The notes: a model not told the origin generated them from the sequence alone. Shown: positions 1-8,727, counted from the stretch's first letter. The stretch: DNA of 29,037 nt from Coprothermobacter sp. (GCA_012842545.1 DUSQ01000054.1:1-29037), one strand, 5' to 3'. Numbers and translations are program-made.

Positions 1-13
1 GAAACTTAGGAAG

Positions 14-1336
14 CTATCCCAGCGCAGCCTTTATTGATTCATCCAAAATTTCAATAGCTATGTCCACATGCTCCTCTTTTAGCGTTAATGGTGGTGCAAA
101 TCGGATAGCGCTCTTACCAGCAGCCAAGCACACCAAGCCACGCTTGAAAGCTTCTTGAATGACCTTGTTTCTTAATTCATAATTATAGTCCCTCTTAACA
201 GGATCTTTTACAAAATCAATGGCAAGCATGAGTCCAATACCGCGCACATCACCTATGACTTCGTACTTCTTCTGGAGCTCACGCAGTTGACTAATGAAGT
301 ACTCGCCGACCTTGGCTGCGTTTTCCACCAAGCCCGACTTAAGAAGCTTTATGGTTTCAATGGCGGCCACAGCCGCTACGGGATTTCCACCATAGGTATT
401 GGAGTGGGCAGATTCTTCCCAGTCCATGACACTGCTTTTCGCTAAGCAAGCACCCATGGGCATGCCAGAAGCGATGCCTTTAGCAATGGAAACAATGTCC
501 GGTTCCACACCAAAGTTCTCAATGGCAAACATCTTTCCGGTGCGTCCCATACCACTTTGTACTTCGTCAACGATGAGGTATATCCCATGCTTATCAAGTT
601 CCTGCTTCAACCTGGGGAAGAAATCCTTGGGCGGCACAATGTAACCACCTTCGCCCTGGATAGGCTCTACTAAAACAGCTGCAACATCCTCAGGTGGAGC
701 AATGGTTTCAAACACGCGGTTCAAGTACCACATCACAAAATCGGTTACTTTCTCGGGCATTACGCCTTCAGGTGGCCTGTAGGTGTCAGGGAAAGGAATG
801 TGGACCACTTGAGGCATCATGGGAGAGAAGTACCTACGCTGAATGACTTTTGAAGAAGTAAAGGACAAAGATCCCATGCTTCTTCCATGGAAACCACCTA
901 AGAACCCGATATACAGTGGGCGACGTGTTTTATATCTTGCAAGCTTTATGCAGGCTTCCACAGATTCGGTGCCGCTGTTGGTAAAGAACACCCGTCCGGG
1001 TTCCTCAAAGGGCCTTATGTCATTTAGAGACTCTGCTAAGGTGACTTGGGTTTCATAGTAAAAATCGGTACCAGCAAAGTGAAGGAATTTTTCCACCTGA
1101 TTCTTTATGGCTTCCACAACCTTGGGATTTGTGTGACCAACGTTTGTGACACCCACACCGCTGGTCATGTCAAGAAACTCATTGCCATCAACATCGTAAA
1201 TCCACACGTCCTGCGTCCGTTCCACTACCAGGGGAACATCTCGGCTTAGTGAAGTGGACATCACTTTCGCGTCGCGCTCGATAATCTCTTTCGCCTTTGG
1301 ACCAGGCAGTTCAGTCTTGATTTGCGGTCTATTCAT
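14..1336 (-). CDS. Class III (ornithine/GABA-type) PLP aminotransferase or racemase
   Basis: A 440-residue fold-type I, PLP-dependent aminotransferase of class III, the family of ornithine, acetylornithine and 4-aminobutyrate aminotransferases. Visible marks are the cofactor-phosphate motif SGTES (121-125), the VDEVQSGMGRTG block (256-267) with Asp257 expected to touch the pyridine nitrogen, and SIAKG (283-287) with Lys286 as the Schiff-base lysine. The N-terminal pattern PGPKAKEIIERD followed by VWIYDVDGNEFLD resembles the archaeal acetylornithine/ornithine aminotransferase group, some of whose members are amino-acid racemases, so the exact substrate is open. It would act in the cytoplasm, probably in amino-acid fermentation, feeding 2-oxoacids to the ferredoxin oxidoreductase encoded nearby. 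The ATG follows a strong AGGAGG. The gene stands alone and is divergent from ktrB. Class assignment is firm; the reaction is not. Confidence 0.93.
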   Translation of the reverse strand: MNRPQIKTELPGPKAKEIIERDAKVMSTSLSRDVPLVVERTQDVWIYDVDGNEFLDMTSGVGVTNVGHTNPKVVEAIKNQVEKFLHFAGTDFYYETQVTLAESLNDIRPFEEPGRVFFTNSGTESVEACIKLARYKTRRPLYIGFLGGFHGRSMGSLSFTSSKVIQRRYFSPMMPQVVHIPFPDTYRPPEGVMPEKVTDFVMWYLNRVFETIAPPEDVAAVLVEPIQGEGGYIVPPKDFFPRLKQELDKHGIYLIVDEVQSGMGRTGKMFAIENFGVEPDIVSIAKGIASGMPMGACLAKSSVMDWEESAHSNTYGGNPVAAVAAIETIKLLKSGLVENAAKVGEYFISQLRELQKKYEVIGDVRGIGLMLAIDFVKDPVKRDYNYELRNKVIQEAFKRGLVCLAAGKSAIRFAPPLTLKEEHVDIAIEILDESIKAALG

Positions 1337-1366
1337 GGGAACACCTCCTTAGTAGTTAATATTATT

Positions 1367-1396
1367 TTAACACTTTTGCACTATTTGTTCTATAAT
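1367..1396 (+). promoter_or_regulatory. Predicted sigma-A type promoter of ktrBA
   Basis: TTAACA at 1367-1372 and a perfect TATAAT at 1391-1396 are separated by 18 bases, leaving about 27 bases of leader before the ktrB ATG. The region 1337-1429 also has to serve the divergent aminotransferase. On the minus strand it holds only AT-rich sequence (TTAAAATAATATTAA) with no convincing -35 box. Seen by eye, not scored. Confidence 0.6.
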
Positions 1397-1429
1397 GTAT
1401 AGCCGTGAGAATTGCGAGGGTGATAAAAC

Positions 1430-2779
1430 ATGGAAGCAGCAATCAAAGCAAGACGACTAATCGTGAGAAGTTTCGCCGCTGTAATTTTGGTAGGAGCTGT
1501 ACTCCTTGCCCTACCCATAGCCAGCAGAGACGGGAGTTTTACCGACTTCATTGATGCACTTTTTACCAGTACCTCAGCCGTATGCGTTACTGGGCTCGTC
1601 GTAAAAGATACATGGGACTACTGGAATTTTGCAGGGCAGTTTATCATCATGATGCTGATTCAGTTCGGTGGTTTGAGCTACTTGACCATAACAACGTTCA
1701 CCCTGCTTCTTCTTACGGGAGCACGCATCGGACTAAGAACCCGTATTACTTTGGCTTCTCAGTGGAATGTGAGCAGTCTTCAAGGTGTGGTGAAGCTTCT
1801 TGGTTTCACAGTAAGGTTCGCTCTTTTGGTTGAACTCATAGGCGCTTTGCTTCTTAGCATAACGTTCATACCTTATTACATGAACTCGAGAGGACTGGCA
1901 GGTGGAATTTGGGTATCCATTTTTGATTCTGTGAGCGCTTTCAACAATGCTGGTTTTGACATGCATGGCGGGTACCGCTCCCTGAGTGAATTTGCCCAGA
2001 ACCCGGTTGTAAACCTGACCATAATGGGTCTTATTATTGCCGGTGGCTTGGGCTTTGTTGTCTGGTCTGAAATTTTCCAAAAAATAAGGCAAAAGAAATT
2101 CTATTTCTCGCTGCACACGCGCATAGTACTGAGCGTTACGCTTGTGCTCATAGTTTCAGGAGCTTTGCTAATCGGTGTTCTTGAGTGGAACAACCCAAAA
2201 ACTTTGGGTCCACTCAGCCTGCAGGGGAAAATACTGGCAGCATTGTTTCAAAGTGTGACACCAAGAACAGCTGGTTTTTCCACTATCAACCACGGTTATG
2301 CCACTTTACCCACATTGCTAATCACCATGCTGCTCATGTTCATCGGAGGTTCCCCAGGTGGTACAGCAGGTGGTATAAAGACTACAACGTTTTTCAGCGT
2401 ATTCCAATACATAAAGGCTGTACTGACAGGTTCAAGCAGGGTACATGTGGCTCACCGCACCATTAAATGGTCCATTTTGGACACCGCTAACGCCATATTG
2501 ATCCTAAACTTGACCATAGCAGTAATCAGCATAGTTCTTTTGTCCGTTTTTGAACCGGTTTTACACTTGCATCAAATCGCCTTTGAAGTATTTTCAGCAT
2601 TGGGAACAGTGGGACTAACCACGGGCATTACTCCTCACCTGTCTGCTGCATCAAAACTGGTTCTCATACTTACCATGTTTGTGGGACGCGTTGGCGTATT
2701 CACCATCTTGACCGGCTACATATTCAGGCCAGAACTACCAAGCTACACTTATCCAGAAGAGGATATAATTGTAGGGTAA
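1430..2779 (+). CDS. ktrB: Ktr/Trk potassium uptake channel subunit KtrB
   Basis: A 449-residue integral membrane protein of the Trk/Ktr/HKT superfamily that forms the K+ pathway, usually driven or gated by Na+ in Ktr systems. Four membrane-pore-membrane repeats are visible, each with its filter-like segment: VCVTGL (51-56), NNAGFD (172-177), RTAGFS (279-284) and TVGLTTG (393-399). The glycine-rich stretch SPGGTAGGIKTTT (308-320) matches the intramembrane gating loop of the third repeat. The short N-terminus and overall length fit KtrB better than the longer TrkH. The next gene, ktrA, encodes the cytoplasmic nucleotide-binding gating ring and begins about 20 bases downstream. The ATG is preceded by GAGGGTGA. 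Confidence 0.95.
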   Translation: MEAAIKARRLIVRSFAAVILVGAVLLALPIASRDGSFTDFIDALFTSTSAVCVTGLVVKDTWDYWNFAGQFIIMMLIQFGGLSYLTITTFTLLLLTGARIGLRTRITLASQWNVSSLQGVVKLLGFTVRFALLVELIGALLLSITFIPYYMNSRGLAGGIWVSIFDSVSAFNNAGFDMHGGYRSLSEFAQNPVVNLTIMGLIIAGGLGFVVWSEIFQKIRQKKFYFSLHTRIVLSVTLVLIVSGALLIGVLEWNNPKTLGPLSLQGKILAALFQSVTPRTAGFSTINHGYATLPTLLITMLLMFIGGSPGGTAGGIKTTTFFSVFQYIKAVLTGSSRVHVAHRTIKWSILDTANAILILNLTIAVISIVLLSVFEPVLHLHQIAFEVFSALGTVGLTTGITPHLSAASKLVLILTMFVGRVGVFTILTGYIFRPELPSYTYPEEDIIVG

Positions 2780-2800
2780 CAAACAAGGAGGTAATACACT

Positions 2801-3472
2801 GTGGCAAAGAAAAGCGTAGCAGTCTTGGGACTGGGCAGATTTGGTAGCGCCTTCGCAAAAACAGCGGCAGAACTGGGACACGAAGTTATTGGGGTGGACA
2901 AAGATGAAACAGTGATCAAGGAGATATCACCGTATTTGGTAGTTGCAGCACAGGCAGACCTTTACAAGATGACAAAAAGCGACCTTATGTCGCTGGGCAT
3001 ACGAAACGTGGATTTCGCTGTGGTTGCCATTTCTGAGCTTGACCTTTCAGCTCTGCTTTCCATGGAACTGTTAGAAGAGGGCATTAAGGTGGTGGCACGG
3101 GCGAACACAGAACTCCAAGCCAGACTGCTAAGAAAACTGGGTGTGGAAAAAATCATCATGCCAGCAGCTGAAAGCGGTGTAAGAGCTGCTTACCAGCTTC
3201 TTGAAGGACATATTTACGACGTCATGGGAATTTACACAGATTTAGTCATGGCCGAGTTAAAACCACCCAGCACTTGGGTAGGCAAGAAACTCAGTGACTT
3301 AAGTGTGCCTAGCAAATACGGAATTCTCATAGTTGGAGTTAAAAGTGCTCAAGATTTTATTCTGGGAAATCGTGACTACGTGGTAAAGGATTCAGACATA
3401 TTGCTCATAACTGGAAAAACTCAGGACGTTTATAACTTCTTAAGACAACAGCGCCAGGCCTTTAGGGCCTAG
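2801..3472 (+). CDS. ktrA: Ktr potassium uptake regulatory subunit KtrA (RCK domains)
   Basis: A 223-residue cytoplasmic RCK protein. The N-terminal RCK-N Rossmann domain has GLGRFG (10-15) and an acidic residue ending the second strand (Asp33 in GVDKDE). From about residue 137 a TrkA-C (RCK-C) domain follows. In characterised Ktr systems an octameric KtrA ring binds ATP/ADP to gate KtrB, and the RCK-C domain binds c-di-AMP, which inhibits uptake. That link is relevant because cdaA, a c-di-AMP synthase gene, lies in this window; binding here is inference. The start is GTG at 2801, placed by the AGGAGGT just upstream. The last 11 bases overlap the convergent pncB gene. Confidence 0.94.
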   Translation: MAKKSVAVLGLGRFGSAFAKTAAELGHEVIGVDKDETVIKEISPYLVVAAQADLYKMTKSDLMSLGIRNVDFAVVAISELDLSALLSMELLEEGIKVVARANTELQARLLRKLGVEKIIMPAAESGVRAAYQLLEGHIYDVMGIYTDLVMAELKPPSTWVGKKLSDLSVPSKYGILIVGVKSAQDFILGNRDYVVKDSDILLITGKTQDVYNFLRQQRQAFRA

Positions 3473-3477
3473 CGCTG
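3449..3477. terminator. Hairpin spanning the convergent ends of ktrA and pncB
   Basis: CAGCGCCAGGCC, a TTTA loop and GGGCCTAGCGCTG form a stem of about 11 pairs with one bulged G and one mismatch. The ktrA TAG lies in the right arm and the pncB TAA (read on the minus strand) lies in the loop. There is no T tract on either side, so it is not a textbook intrinsic terminator, but it could end or stabilise both convergent transcripts. Confidence 0.5.
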
Positions 3478-4649
3478 TAAATTACTTCCCACTTTGATGG
3501 AGACTTAATGTTTTTAACTCCCAGTGGTAATTCTTCAAGCTGAGAAAGTACAAAGCTTCTAACTTCTTGAGGGGATTTCTGCTCCTTTATTGGTACACCT
3601 TGATCCAGTACGGGCTCGAGTATTTTTCTACCTTCGTTCACCTGAGAATCCCACAACGAAACCACATCATGAGACTCCGTGCGCCAAACATTCTTATGGC
3701 CGGGTGTATTTGAGAACTTGGCTTTTGGTTCTCCATCCACTTCAACGATCTTCAAGGCGAAGTCGAACACGGGTGCATTTGCAATCTTTGTGCCCACTCC
3801 GAATCCTTCCACCATGGGTGCATAAATGGGAATTTCGTACTCGTCGATGCCGCCGCTGATCCAAAAAGCCACGTTCTTTAGCCCCATACGATCTAGCTCC
3901 CATCTAATACTGGAAAGAATGTAAGCTAAATCCTTTGTGTCAAGACGTATGCCCTCCAGCTTGGGACCAAGTATTCTCGCAGCCTCCATAGTTTCGTTGA
4001 AGGGAGCTCCCGTGGTATCCACCAGCATGATTCGCGGCACTGAAGGATCAAGGTACTTGTCGTAATACTCAAAAGCCGTTGCAGGGTCCCCTCCCAGAGC
4101 CAAAACCAGAGCGTGGGGCATGGTACCAGCAGCTGGAATACCCAGTCTGCGAGCACCAGCTGTGTTACTGACACCATCCATGCCACCTATGTAGGCACTG
4201 TATTCAATGGCCGGTGCCACTGCAGGATGCATGCGCCGAGTGCCAAAACTGAGCATTTTCTTATCCCATGCAGCCACTCTACAGCGTGCAGCCTTGGTGG
4301 CTACACCGGACATGAAAGCCACAAAACCAATAATGGCTGTCTCAAGCTTTCCGAAACTAAGGTAGGGTCCTCTGATGTTCATTACGGGTTCACCTGGGAA
4401 GAATAAACTACCTTCTTCCATGGCTTCCACGGTTACGGGCAAACCTTCAAGAAGCTTCATCACCTCGTAAGTACCTGCCAGCACCCCAAACCCGTAATCA
4501 GGTGAAGGAAATTGTTTGACGTGAAGCTCCATGACAACTTCAGGGTTTTTACCCGCTTTCGAGAGGATCTCCTCTGTTCTTTCAAAATAAGCATCTGTGA
4601 CGCTTCCGCTGAGAATCTCGCTGGCAGAAGCCACGAGAAATTCTTTCAT
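3462..4649 (-). CDS. pncB: Nicotinate phosphoribosyltransferase
   Basis: A 395-residue cytoplasmic enzyme that makes nicotinate mononucleotide from nicotinate and PRPP (with ATP) in NAD salvage. It resembles the short archaeal/thermophile type of NAPRTase. Recognisable are SFGTRRMHP (134-142), whose His141 is the position phosphorylated in this family, GTMPHA (175-180), and a downstream barrel with VDTTG, RLDT and WISGGIDE phosphate- and base-binding segments. It is the last gene of the kor-eno-pncB run and starts about 20 bases after eno. Its stop codon is in the hairpin shared with ktrA. ATG start with an upstream GAGGTGAG at rather long spacing. Confidence 0.92.
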   Translation of the reverse strand: MKEFLVASASEILSGSVTDAYFERTEEILSKAGKNPEVVMELHVKQFPSPDYGFGVLAGTYEVMKLLEGLPVTVEAMEEGSLFFPGEPVMNIRGPYLSFGKLETAIIGFVAFMSGVATKAARCRVAAWDKKMLSFGTRRMHPAVAPAIEYSAYIGGMDGVSNTAGARRLGIPAAGTMPHALVLALGGDPATAFEYYDKYLDPSVPRIMLVDTTGAPFNETMEAARILGPKLEGIRLDTKDLAYILSSIRWELDRMGLKNVAFWISGGIDEYEIPIYAPMVEGFGVGTKIANAPVFDFALKIVEVDGEPKAKFSNTPGHKNVWRTESHDVVSLWDSQVNEGRKILEPVLDQGVPIKEQKSPQEVRSFVLSQLEELPLGVKNIKSPSKWEVIYSARP

Positions 4650-4670
4650 TCTAAATCACTCACCTCAAAT

Positions 4671-5969
4671 TCAACGTTTTACTGCTTTCCACCAAGGGAA
4701 TACTTTTCCAAAATAGACGGCTCCATCACCTAAGTATTCCTGGATTCGAAGCAGTTCGTTGTATTTTGCCACTCGTTCTGATCTGGCTGGTGCGCCAGTC
4801 TTTATGAAACCGGCATTGGCTGCAACTGCCAAATGAGCAATGGTGGTATCTTCTGTCTCACCTGAACGGTGTGAAATGATGCAGCGGTAACCCACCAAGT
4901 GAGCTGTGCGAATGACATCCAGCGTTTCAGTTAAAGTACCAATTTGGTTCAGCTTAATCAGAATGGCGTTAGCAATACCGTCTTCCACACCCTTGGCAAA
5001 TATTTTGGGATTTGTAACAAACACATCGTCACCCACTAACATGACTTTGCCACCCAAACTCTCAGTGATTAACTTCCAGCCCTCTTTGTCCTGCTCAGCC
5101 ATGCCGTCCTCAATGGAAATTATGGGATACTGCGAAACCATTTCCTCGTAAACAGCAAGCATGTCCTTGGAAGAAAGCTGTCTACCTTCGTATTTGTACG
5201 TAGTGCCATCGTAGAACTCCGATGCTGCAGCATCCAATGCCAAGAAAACCTGCTTGCCGGGTTCATAACCAGCTGTTTTGATGGCTTCTACCAAAACTTC
5301 TAAAGCCGCTTTGTGGTTTGGTAAATTGGGTGCAAAACCTCCTTCGTCACCCACAGCAATTCGGTAACCTTGTTTCTTAAGTACAGTCTTAAGTACCTGG
5401 TAAACTTCGGCACCTGCCCTGAGGGCATCGCTGTAAGTTTCAAAACCAGCTGGTACAATCATGAATTCTTGAAAATCCAAACCGCTATCAGCATGTACCC
5501 CACCATTTATCACGTTCATGAGAGGAATGGGTAACACTTTTCCTTGAACACCACCAAGGTAGGCAAAAAGGGGCAAACCCAGCGACTTTGCAGAAGCATG
5601 AGCCACTGCCAAGGAGACAGCCAAGATGGCATTAGCTCCCAGCTTGGATTTATTCTCCGTACCATCTGCTTCAATCATGGCCATGTCGATGGCAGCTTGA
5701 TCATAAGCATCCATGCCGATGACCACCTCTGCTAAAGCCTCATTTACGTTGGCAACAGCCTGGTCCACACCTTTACCACCGAACTCCTTACCGTTGTCGC
5801 GCAGTTCCAGAGCTTCCCTGCTGCCTGTGGAAGCACCTGAGGGCACAGCTGCTGATCCCATGGTCCCATCCTCCAAAACGACGGTGGCTTCCACGGTGGG
5901 ATTACCTCTGGAATCAAGGACCATGCGTCCCTTCACATCAATGATAACCGGGCTTTCAGCGTACTCCAT
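4671..5969 (-). CDS. eno: Enolase
   Basis: A 432-residue phosphopyruvate hydratase that interconverts 2-phosphoglycerate and phosphoenolpyruvate in glycolysis and gluconeogenesis. Diagnostic segments are DSRGNPTVE near the N-terminus, PSGASTG (flexible loop), GDEGGFAPN with the catalytic Glu, the Mg ligands in ALDAA, SIEDGM and VGDDVF, the catalytic Lys in ILIKLNQIGTLTET, and the ISHRSGETED signature. The start chosen is the ATG at 5969. It has AGGAGGCGG at good spacing and gives the normal enolase N-terminus; a longer in-frame start 30 bases upstream lacks both. It lies between korC (37-base gap) and pncB, so it is probably expressed with the oxoacid oxidoreductase. Confidence 0.97.
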   Translation of the reverse strand: MEYAESPVIIDVKGRMVLDSRGNPTVEATVVLEDGTMGSAAVPSGASTGSREALELRDNGKEFGGKGVDQAVANVNEALAEVVIGMDAYDQAAIDMAMIEADGTENKSKLGANAILAVSLAVAHASAKSLGLPLFAYLGGVQGKVLPIPLMNVINGGVHADSGLDFQEFMIVPAGFETYSDALRAGAEVYQVLKTVLKKQGYRIAVGDEGGFAPNLPNHKAALEVLVEAIKTAGYEPGKQVFLALDAAASEFYDGTTYKYEGRQLSSKDMLAVYEEMVSQYPIISIEDGMAEQDKEGWKLITESLGGKVMLVGDDVFVTNPKIFAKGVEDGIANAILIKLNQIGTLTETLDVIRTAHLVGYRCIISHRSGETEDTTIAHLAVAANAGFIKTGAPARSERVAKYNELLRIQEYLGDGAVYFGKVFPWWKAVKR

Positions 5970-6006
5970 GTTCAACCGCCTCCTAATGAGAATAAACACT
6001 CAAAAA

Positions 6007-6540
6007 TTAAAATTCACTTGCTTCCAGCCCAATTTTAACGGCAGCCATGTTTAACTTGAATAAATCTCCTTTAAATCGTTCTTTTAACGCTTTTTCAACT
6101 TCTTCCAAGCTGATGTCGCCAAGGGTCCTTAAGCAGTAGCCCAAAGCCACCATGTTCATGACACGAGCACTGTGAAGCTCTTCCCTTGCCCAACGTTCAA
6201 AGGGCACGTAAATCACTTTGAACCCCAGATCCTCTACGCCTTTGTTTTTTAGACTCTCATCAGCTAAAATGACGGTGTGCTCACTCATTTTCGGTTTAGC
6301 TCCTGGTAAAGCATCAGCCGAGAAAGCCACTACTACATCGGCTTTGCGCACCTTTGGATAATAAATCTCTCCATCACTCATGACCACTTCAGCCCGTGCT
6401 AAGCCACCCCTTTGTGCGGCATCGTAAACCACTGTCTGCACCACGTTCCAGTTCTTCAATGCGTAAGCCTCAGCCAAAAGCGCGCCCATGAGGACCACTC
6501 CCTGACCTCCAGACCCAACTATGTAAACTTCTCGTCTCAT
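6007..6540 (-). CDS. korC: 2-oxoacid:ferredoxin oxidoreductase, gamma subunit
   Basis: A 177-residue gamma subunit of a four-subunit 2-oxoacid:ferredoxin oxidoreductase, probably the 2-oxoglutarate type, though 2-oxoisovalerate is possible. The N-terminal GSGGQGVVLMG (9-19) is the typical start of this domain, followed by YDAAQRGG and SDGEIYYP. In the family this subunit helps assemble the coenzyme A-binding part of the complex. It starts with ATG four bases after the korB stop, so translation is probably coupled, and it follows the order delta-alpha-beta-gamma. Subunit identity is firm; substrate is inferred. Confidence 0.93.
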   Translation of the reverse strand: MRREVYIVGSGGQGVVLMGALLAEAYALKNWNVVQTVVYDAAQRGGLARAEVVMSDGEIYYPKVRKADVVVAFSADALPGAKPKMSEHTVILADESLKNKGVEDLGFKVIYVPFERWAREELHSARVMNMVALGYCLRTLGDISLEEVEKALKERFKGDLFKLNMAAVKIGLEASEF

Positions 6541-6544
6541 GGCA

Positions 6545-7393
6545 CTATTCCTCCCAAAGTTTTCGGTAGCTCTTGCTCAGCTCCGGCGTTTCTTTATCGT
6601 CTCTGAAAACCCCAACGGGTATTTTGCCTTCCTTTTCATCGTAGGGGCTCTTAGCCATGAATGTATTGGACTTAAACCACTCCAGCATTTGCACAGGATC
6701 TGGCATGCCGTTAAAACGGCCGAAATAGGTCGGGCACTGAGATAGAACCTCCAACACACTGAATCCGTCGTGCTCCAATGCCCTCCTGATTAACTGTCCC
6801 AAATACACAGGGTTTGCCGTATGCGCTCTGGCAACAAAAGTGGCACCGGCTCCCAGGGCCAGCTTGCTCACATCCATGGCTGGTTCCACATTTCCATAAG
6901 GAGTAGTACTGGATTTCGCTCCTGAGGGTGTGGTAGGTGACACTTGGCCACCTGTCATTCCATAGATGCGGTTGTTAACCACAATGGCAGTGATTCCGAT
7001 GTTGCGCTTTGCTGCGTGAATGAAGTGGTTACCACCAATACCCACGCCGTCTCCGTCGCCCAACATGGCAACTACGTGCATGTCAGGTCGAGCCATTTTT
7101 ATACCGGTGGCAGTGGGTAGTGCCCTACCGTGTATGGTGTGAAGCGTTTGTGCATTTACATAACCCGATGCCCTACCAGTACAACCAATACCGGTGACAA
7201 AGACAACCTCGTCATTACGCCATCCCAGTTTTGTGAACTGCTCAATGACCTGCCTTAGAATGGTACCAATACCGCATCCCGGGCACCAAATGTGCGGTAA
7301 GTACTGCTTTCTTAACCATTTATCAGGAGCCTCGGACATGGGCATCAGATTAACCTCGTTATTGGCATTTTGGTTGCTGCCTGTGTTAGCCAT
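6545..7393 (-). CDS. korB: 2-oxoacid:ferredoxin oxidoreductase, beta (TPP-binding) subunit
   Basis: A 282-residue thiamine-diphosphate-binding subunit. CPGCG (37-41) provides conserved cysteines, and GDGDG (112-116) with the following VVNN segment (138-141) is the Mg-TPP binding motif; IYGMTGGQ follows as usual. With the alpha subunit it decarboxylates a 2-oxoacid oxidatively to acyl-CoA and passes electrons to ferredoxin. The ATG at 7393 has GAGGAGG nine bases upstream and overlaps the end of korA by eight bases. A TTG 18 bases earlier is in frame but lies within the ribosome-binding sequence itself, so I rejected it. Confidence 0.94.
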   Translation of the reverse strand: MANTGSNQNANNEVNLMPMSEAPDKWLRKQYLPHIWCPGCGIGTILRQVIEQFTKLGWRNDEVVFVTGIGCTGRASGYVNAQTLHTIHGRALPTATGIKMARPDMHVVAMLGDGDGVGIGGNHFIHAAKRNIGITAIVVNNRIYGMTGGQVSPTTPSGAKSSTTPYGNVEPAMDVSKLALGAGATFVARAHTANPVYLGQLIRRALEHDGFSVLEVLSQCPTYFGRFNGMPDPVQMLEWFKSNTFMAKSPYDEKEGKIPVGVFRDDKETPELSKSYRKLWEE

Positions 7394-8510
7394 GGAGAAT
7401 CGCCTCCTCAATTAGCTCGGGCGGGATGAGATCACCATTTACAACATTTACGCCCAAAACGGGAACATCAAAGCCTTTCAAAGCCCACTCCACCAGGAGT
7501 CTGAGCTGTCCGTAGTTTATCTCCGGTATGACGATTTTCTTAGGTTTAACGTGGCTAACAATGTCCCTGAGCTCCTCTTTGAAGAATGGCCACATGGTAA
7601 AAGGACGAACTAATCCAACTTTGTGTCCCCGGCTACGAAGTTCCACCACAACGCCCTTAGCCACTCTGCCCATGGAAGCAAAACTGATCACCAGTGTTTC
7701 CGCATCATTTAGCTCATAAGTTTCGTACTCGATAAGCTCCTTACGGTGCCTTTCCGTTTTTGTGTTAAGTCTGTCTAATAAGGCTTTTACTTTATCCGGC
7801 TTTATGGTGGGAAAACCATCTTCTCCGTGAGCAGAACCCGTAACGTGCCACAAGTAGCCATGCCCCAACGGTGGTAAAGACACCGGATCACCGTTTACAG
7901 TGGCGTAAGGAAGGTATTTCTCAGGGGGAATGTCAGGTACTGTTCTGGTGGGAATCGTTATGGGCTCCGGAAATTCCACGTTCTCTCTCATGTGACCCAC
8001 TACTTCATCAGCTAAAACAATGGCTGGTACGCGAAGTTTCTCAGCCCAGTAAAGGGCTTTCTGGGTATAGATGTAAAATTCTCTGACATTACCTGGAGAA
8101 AATACAACCACGGGATGATCACCGTGAGTTCCCCAAATGGCTTGCATGAGATCCCCTTCACCGATTTGAGTAGCGAGGCCAGTTGAAGGACCAGCTCGCA
8201 TGACATCAACAATGGTTATGGGAATTTCAGCCATGGCAGCGTAACCAATGGCTTCCTGCATGAGCGAAAAACCTGGCCCACTGGTGGCAGTCATGGCAGG
8301 ATAGCCCGCATAGGATGCACCAATGACAGCCATGATACTGCCAATTTCATCCTCCATCTGCAGGTAGATGCCCTGGTGTTTAGGGAGAAGCTCTGACAGG
8401 GTTTCTGCAATTTCAGAGGAGGGTGTGATGGGGTATCCGGCATAAAACTTCAGACCTGCGTCGATGGCGCCCATGGCACATGCCACGTCGCCCATGATTA
8501 TTCTACTCAA
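7386..8510 (-). CDS. korA: 2-oxoacid:ferredoxin oxidoreductase, alpha subunit
   Basis: A 374-residue alpha subunit of the pyruvate/2-oxoglutarate ferredoxin oxidoreductase family. It has the N-terminal pyrimidine-binding domain with YPITPSSEI and the segments QMEDEIGS, TSGPGFSLM and RAGPSTG. It ends in a transketolase-C-like domain of the kind that gives the KorA fold. The RAGPSTG form is common in 2-oxoglutarate and branched-chain enzymes. The start is a TTG at 8510 that overlaps the korD stop as TTGA, with GGAAGGTG seven bases upstream. The alternative ATG at 8495 is too far from that site. Confidence 0.93.
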   Translation of the reverse strand: MSRIIMGDVACAMGAIDAGLKFYAGYPITPSSEIAETLSELLPKHQGIYLQMEDEIGSIMAVIGASYAGYPAMTATSGPGFSLMQEAIGYAAMAEIPITIVDVMRAGPSTGLATQIGEGDLMQAIWGTHGDHPVVVFSPGNVREFYIYTQKALYWAEKLRVPAIVLADEVVGHMRENVEFPEPITIPTRTVPDIPPEKYLPYATVNGDPVSLPPLGHGYLWHVTGSAHGEDGFPTIKPDKVKALLDRLNTKTERHRKELIEYETYELNDAETLVISFASMGRVAKGVVVELRSRGHKVGLVRPFTMWPFFKEELRDIVSHVKPKKIVIPEINYGQLRLLVEWALKGFDVPVLGVNVVNGDLIPPELIEEAILHG

Positions 8511-8719
8511 GCCCGAACACCTTCCTTCTTGTAAACCGTGATTGCAAAATCAGGGCAAATGTTAAAACACTGGGTGCACCCAATGCATTCCCCTTCTCGC
8601 ACGGGAACACTTTTACCATCGGGGGCTCTCAGTTCAAATACCTTCTTGGGGCACACCATTATACACAATCCACAGGCTTTACAAAGCCTGGTATCCACGG
8701 ATACAGAAAAGTTTCCCAA
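8507..8719 (-). CDS. korD: 2-oxoacid:ferredoxin oxidoreductase, delta (2x[4Fe-4S] ferredoxin) subunit
   Basis: A 70-residue ferredoxin-like subunit with two [4Fe-4S] binding motifs, CKACGLCIMVC (Cys13, 16, 19, 23) followed by Pro, and CIGCTQCFNIC (Cys45, 48, 51, 55) followed by Pro. It relays electrons from the TPP site to free ferredoxin. I place the start at a TTG (8719), because AGGAGG at 8728-8733 sits exactly eight bases before it. A GTG at 8746 would add nine residues but has the Shine-Dalgarno sequence inside its own coding region. It is the first gene of the kor-eno-pncB operon. Confidence 0.9.
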   Translation of the reverse strand: MGNFSVSVDTRLCKACGLCIMVCPKKVFELRAPDGKSVPVREGECIGCTQCFNICPDFAITVYKKEGVRA

Positions 8720-8727
8720 AAGTGTCA

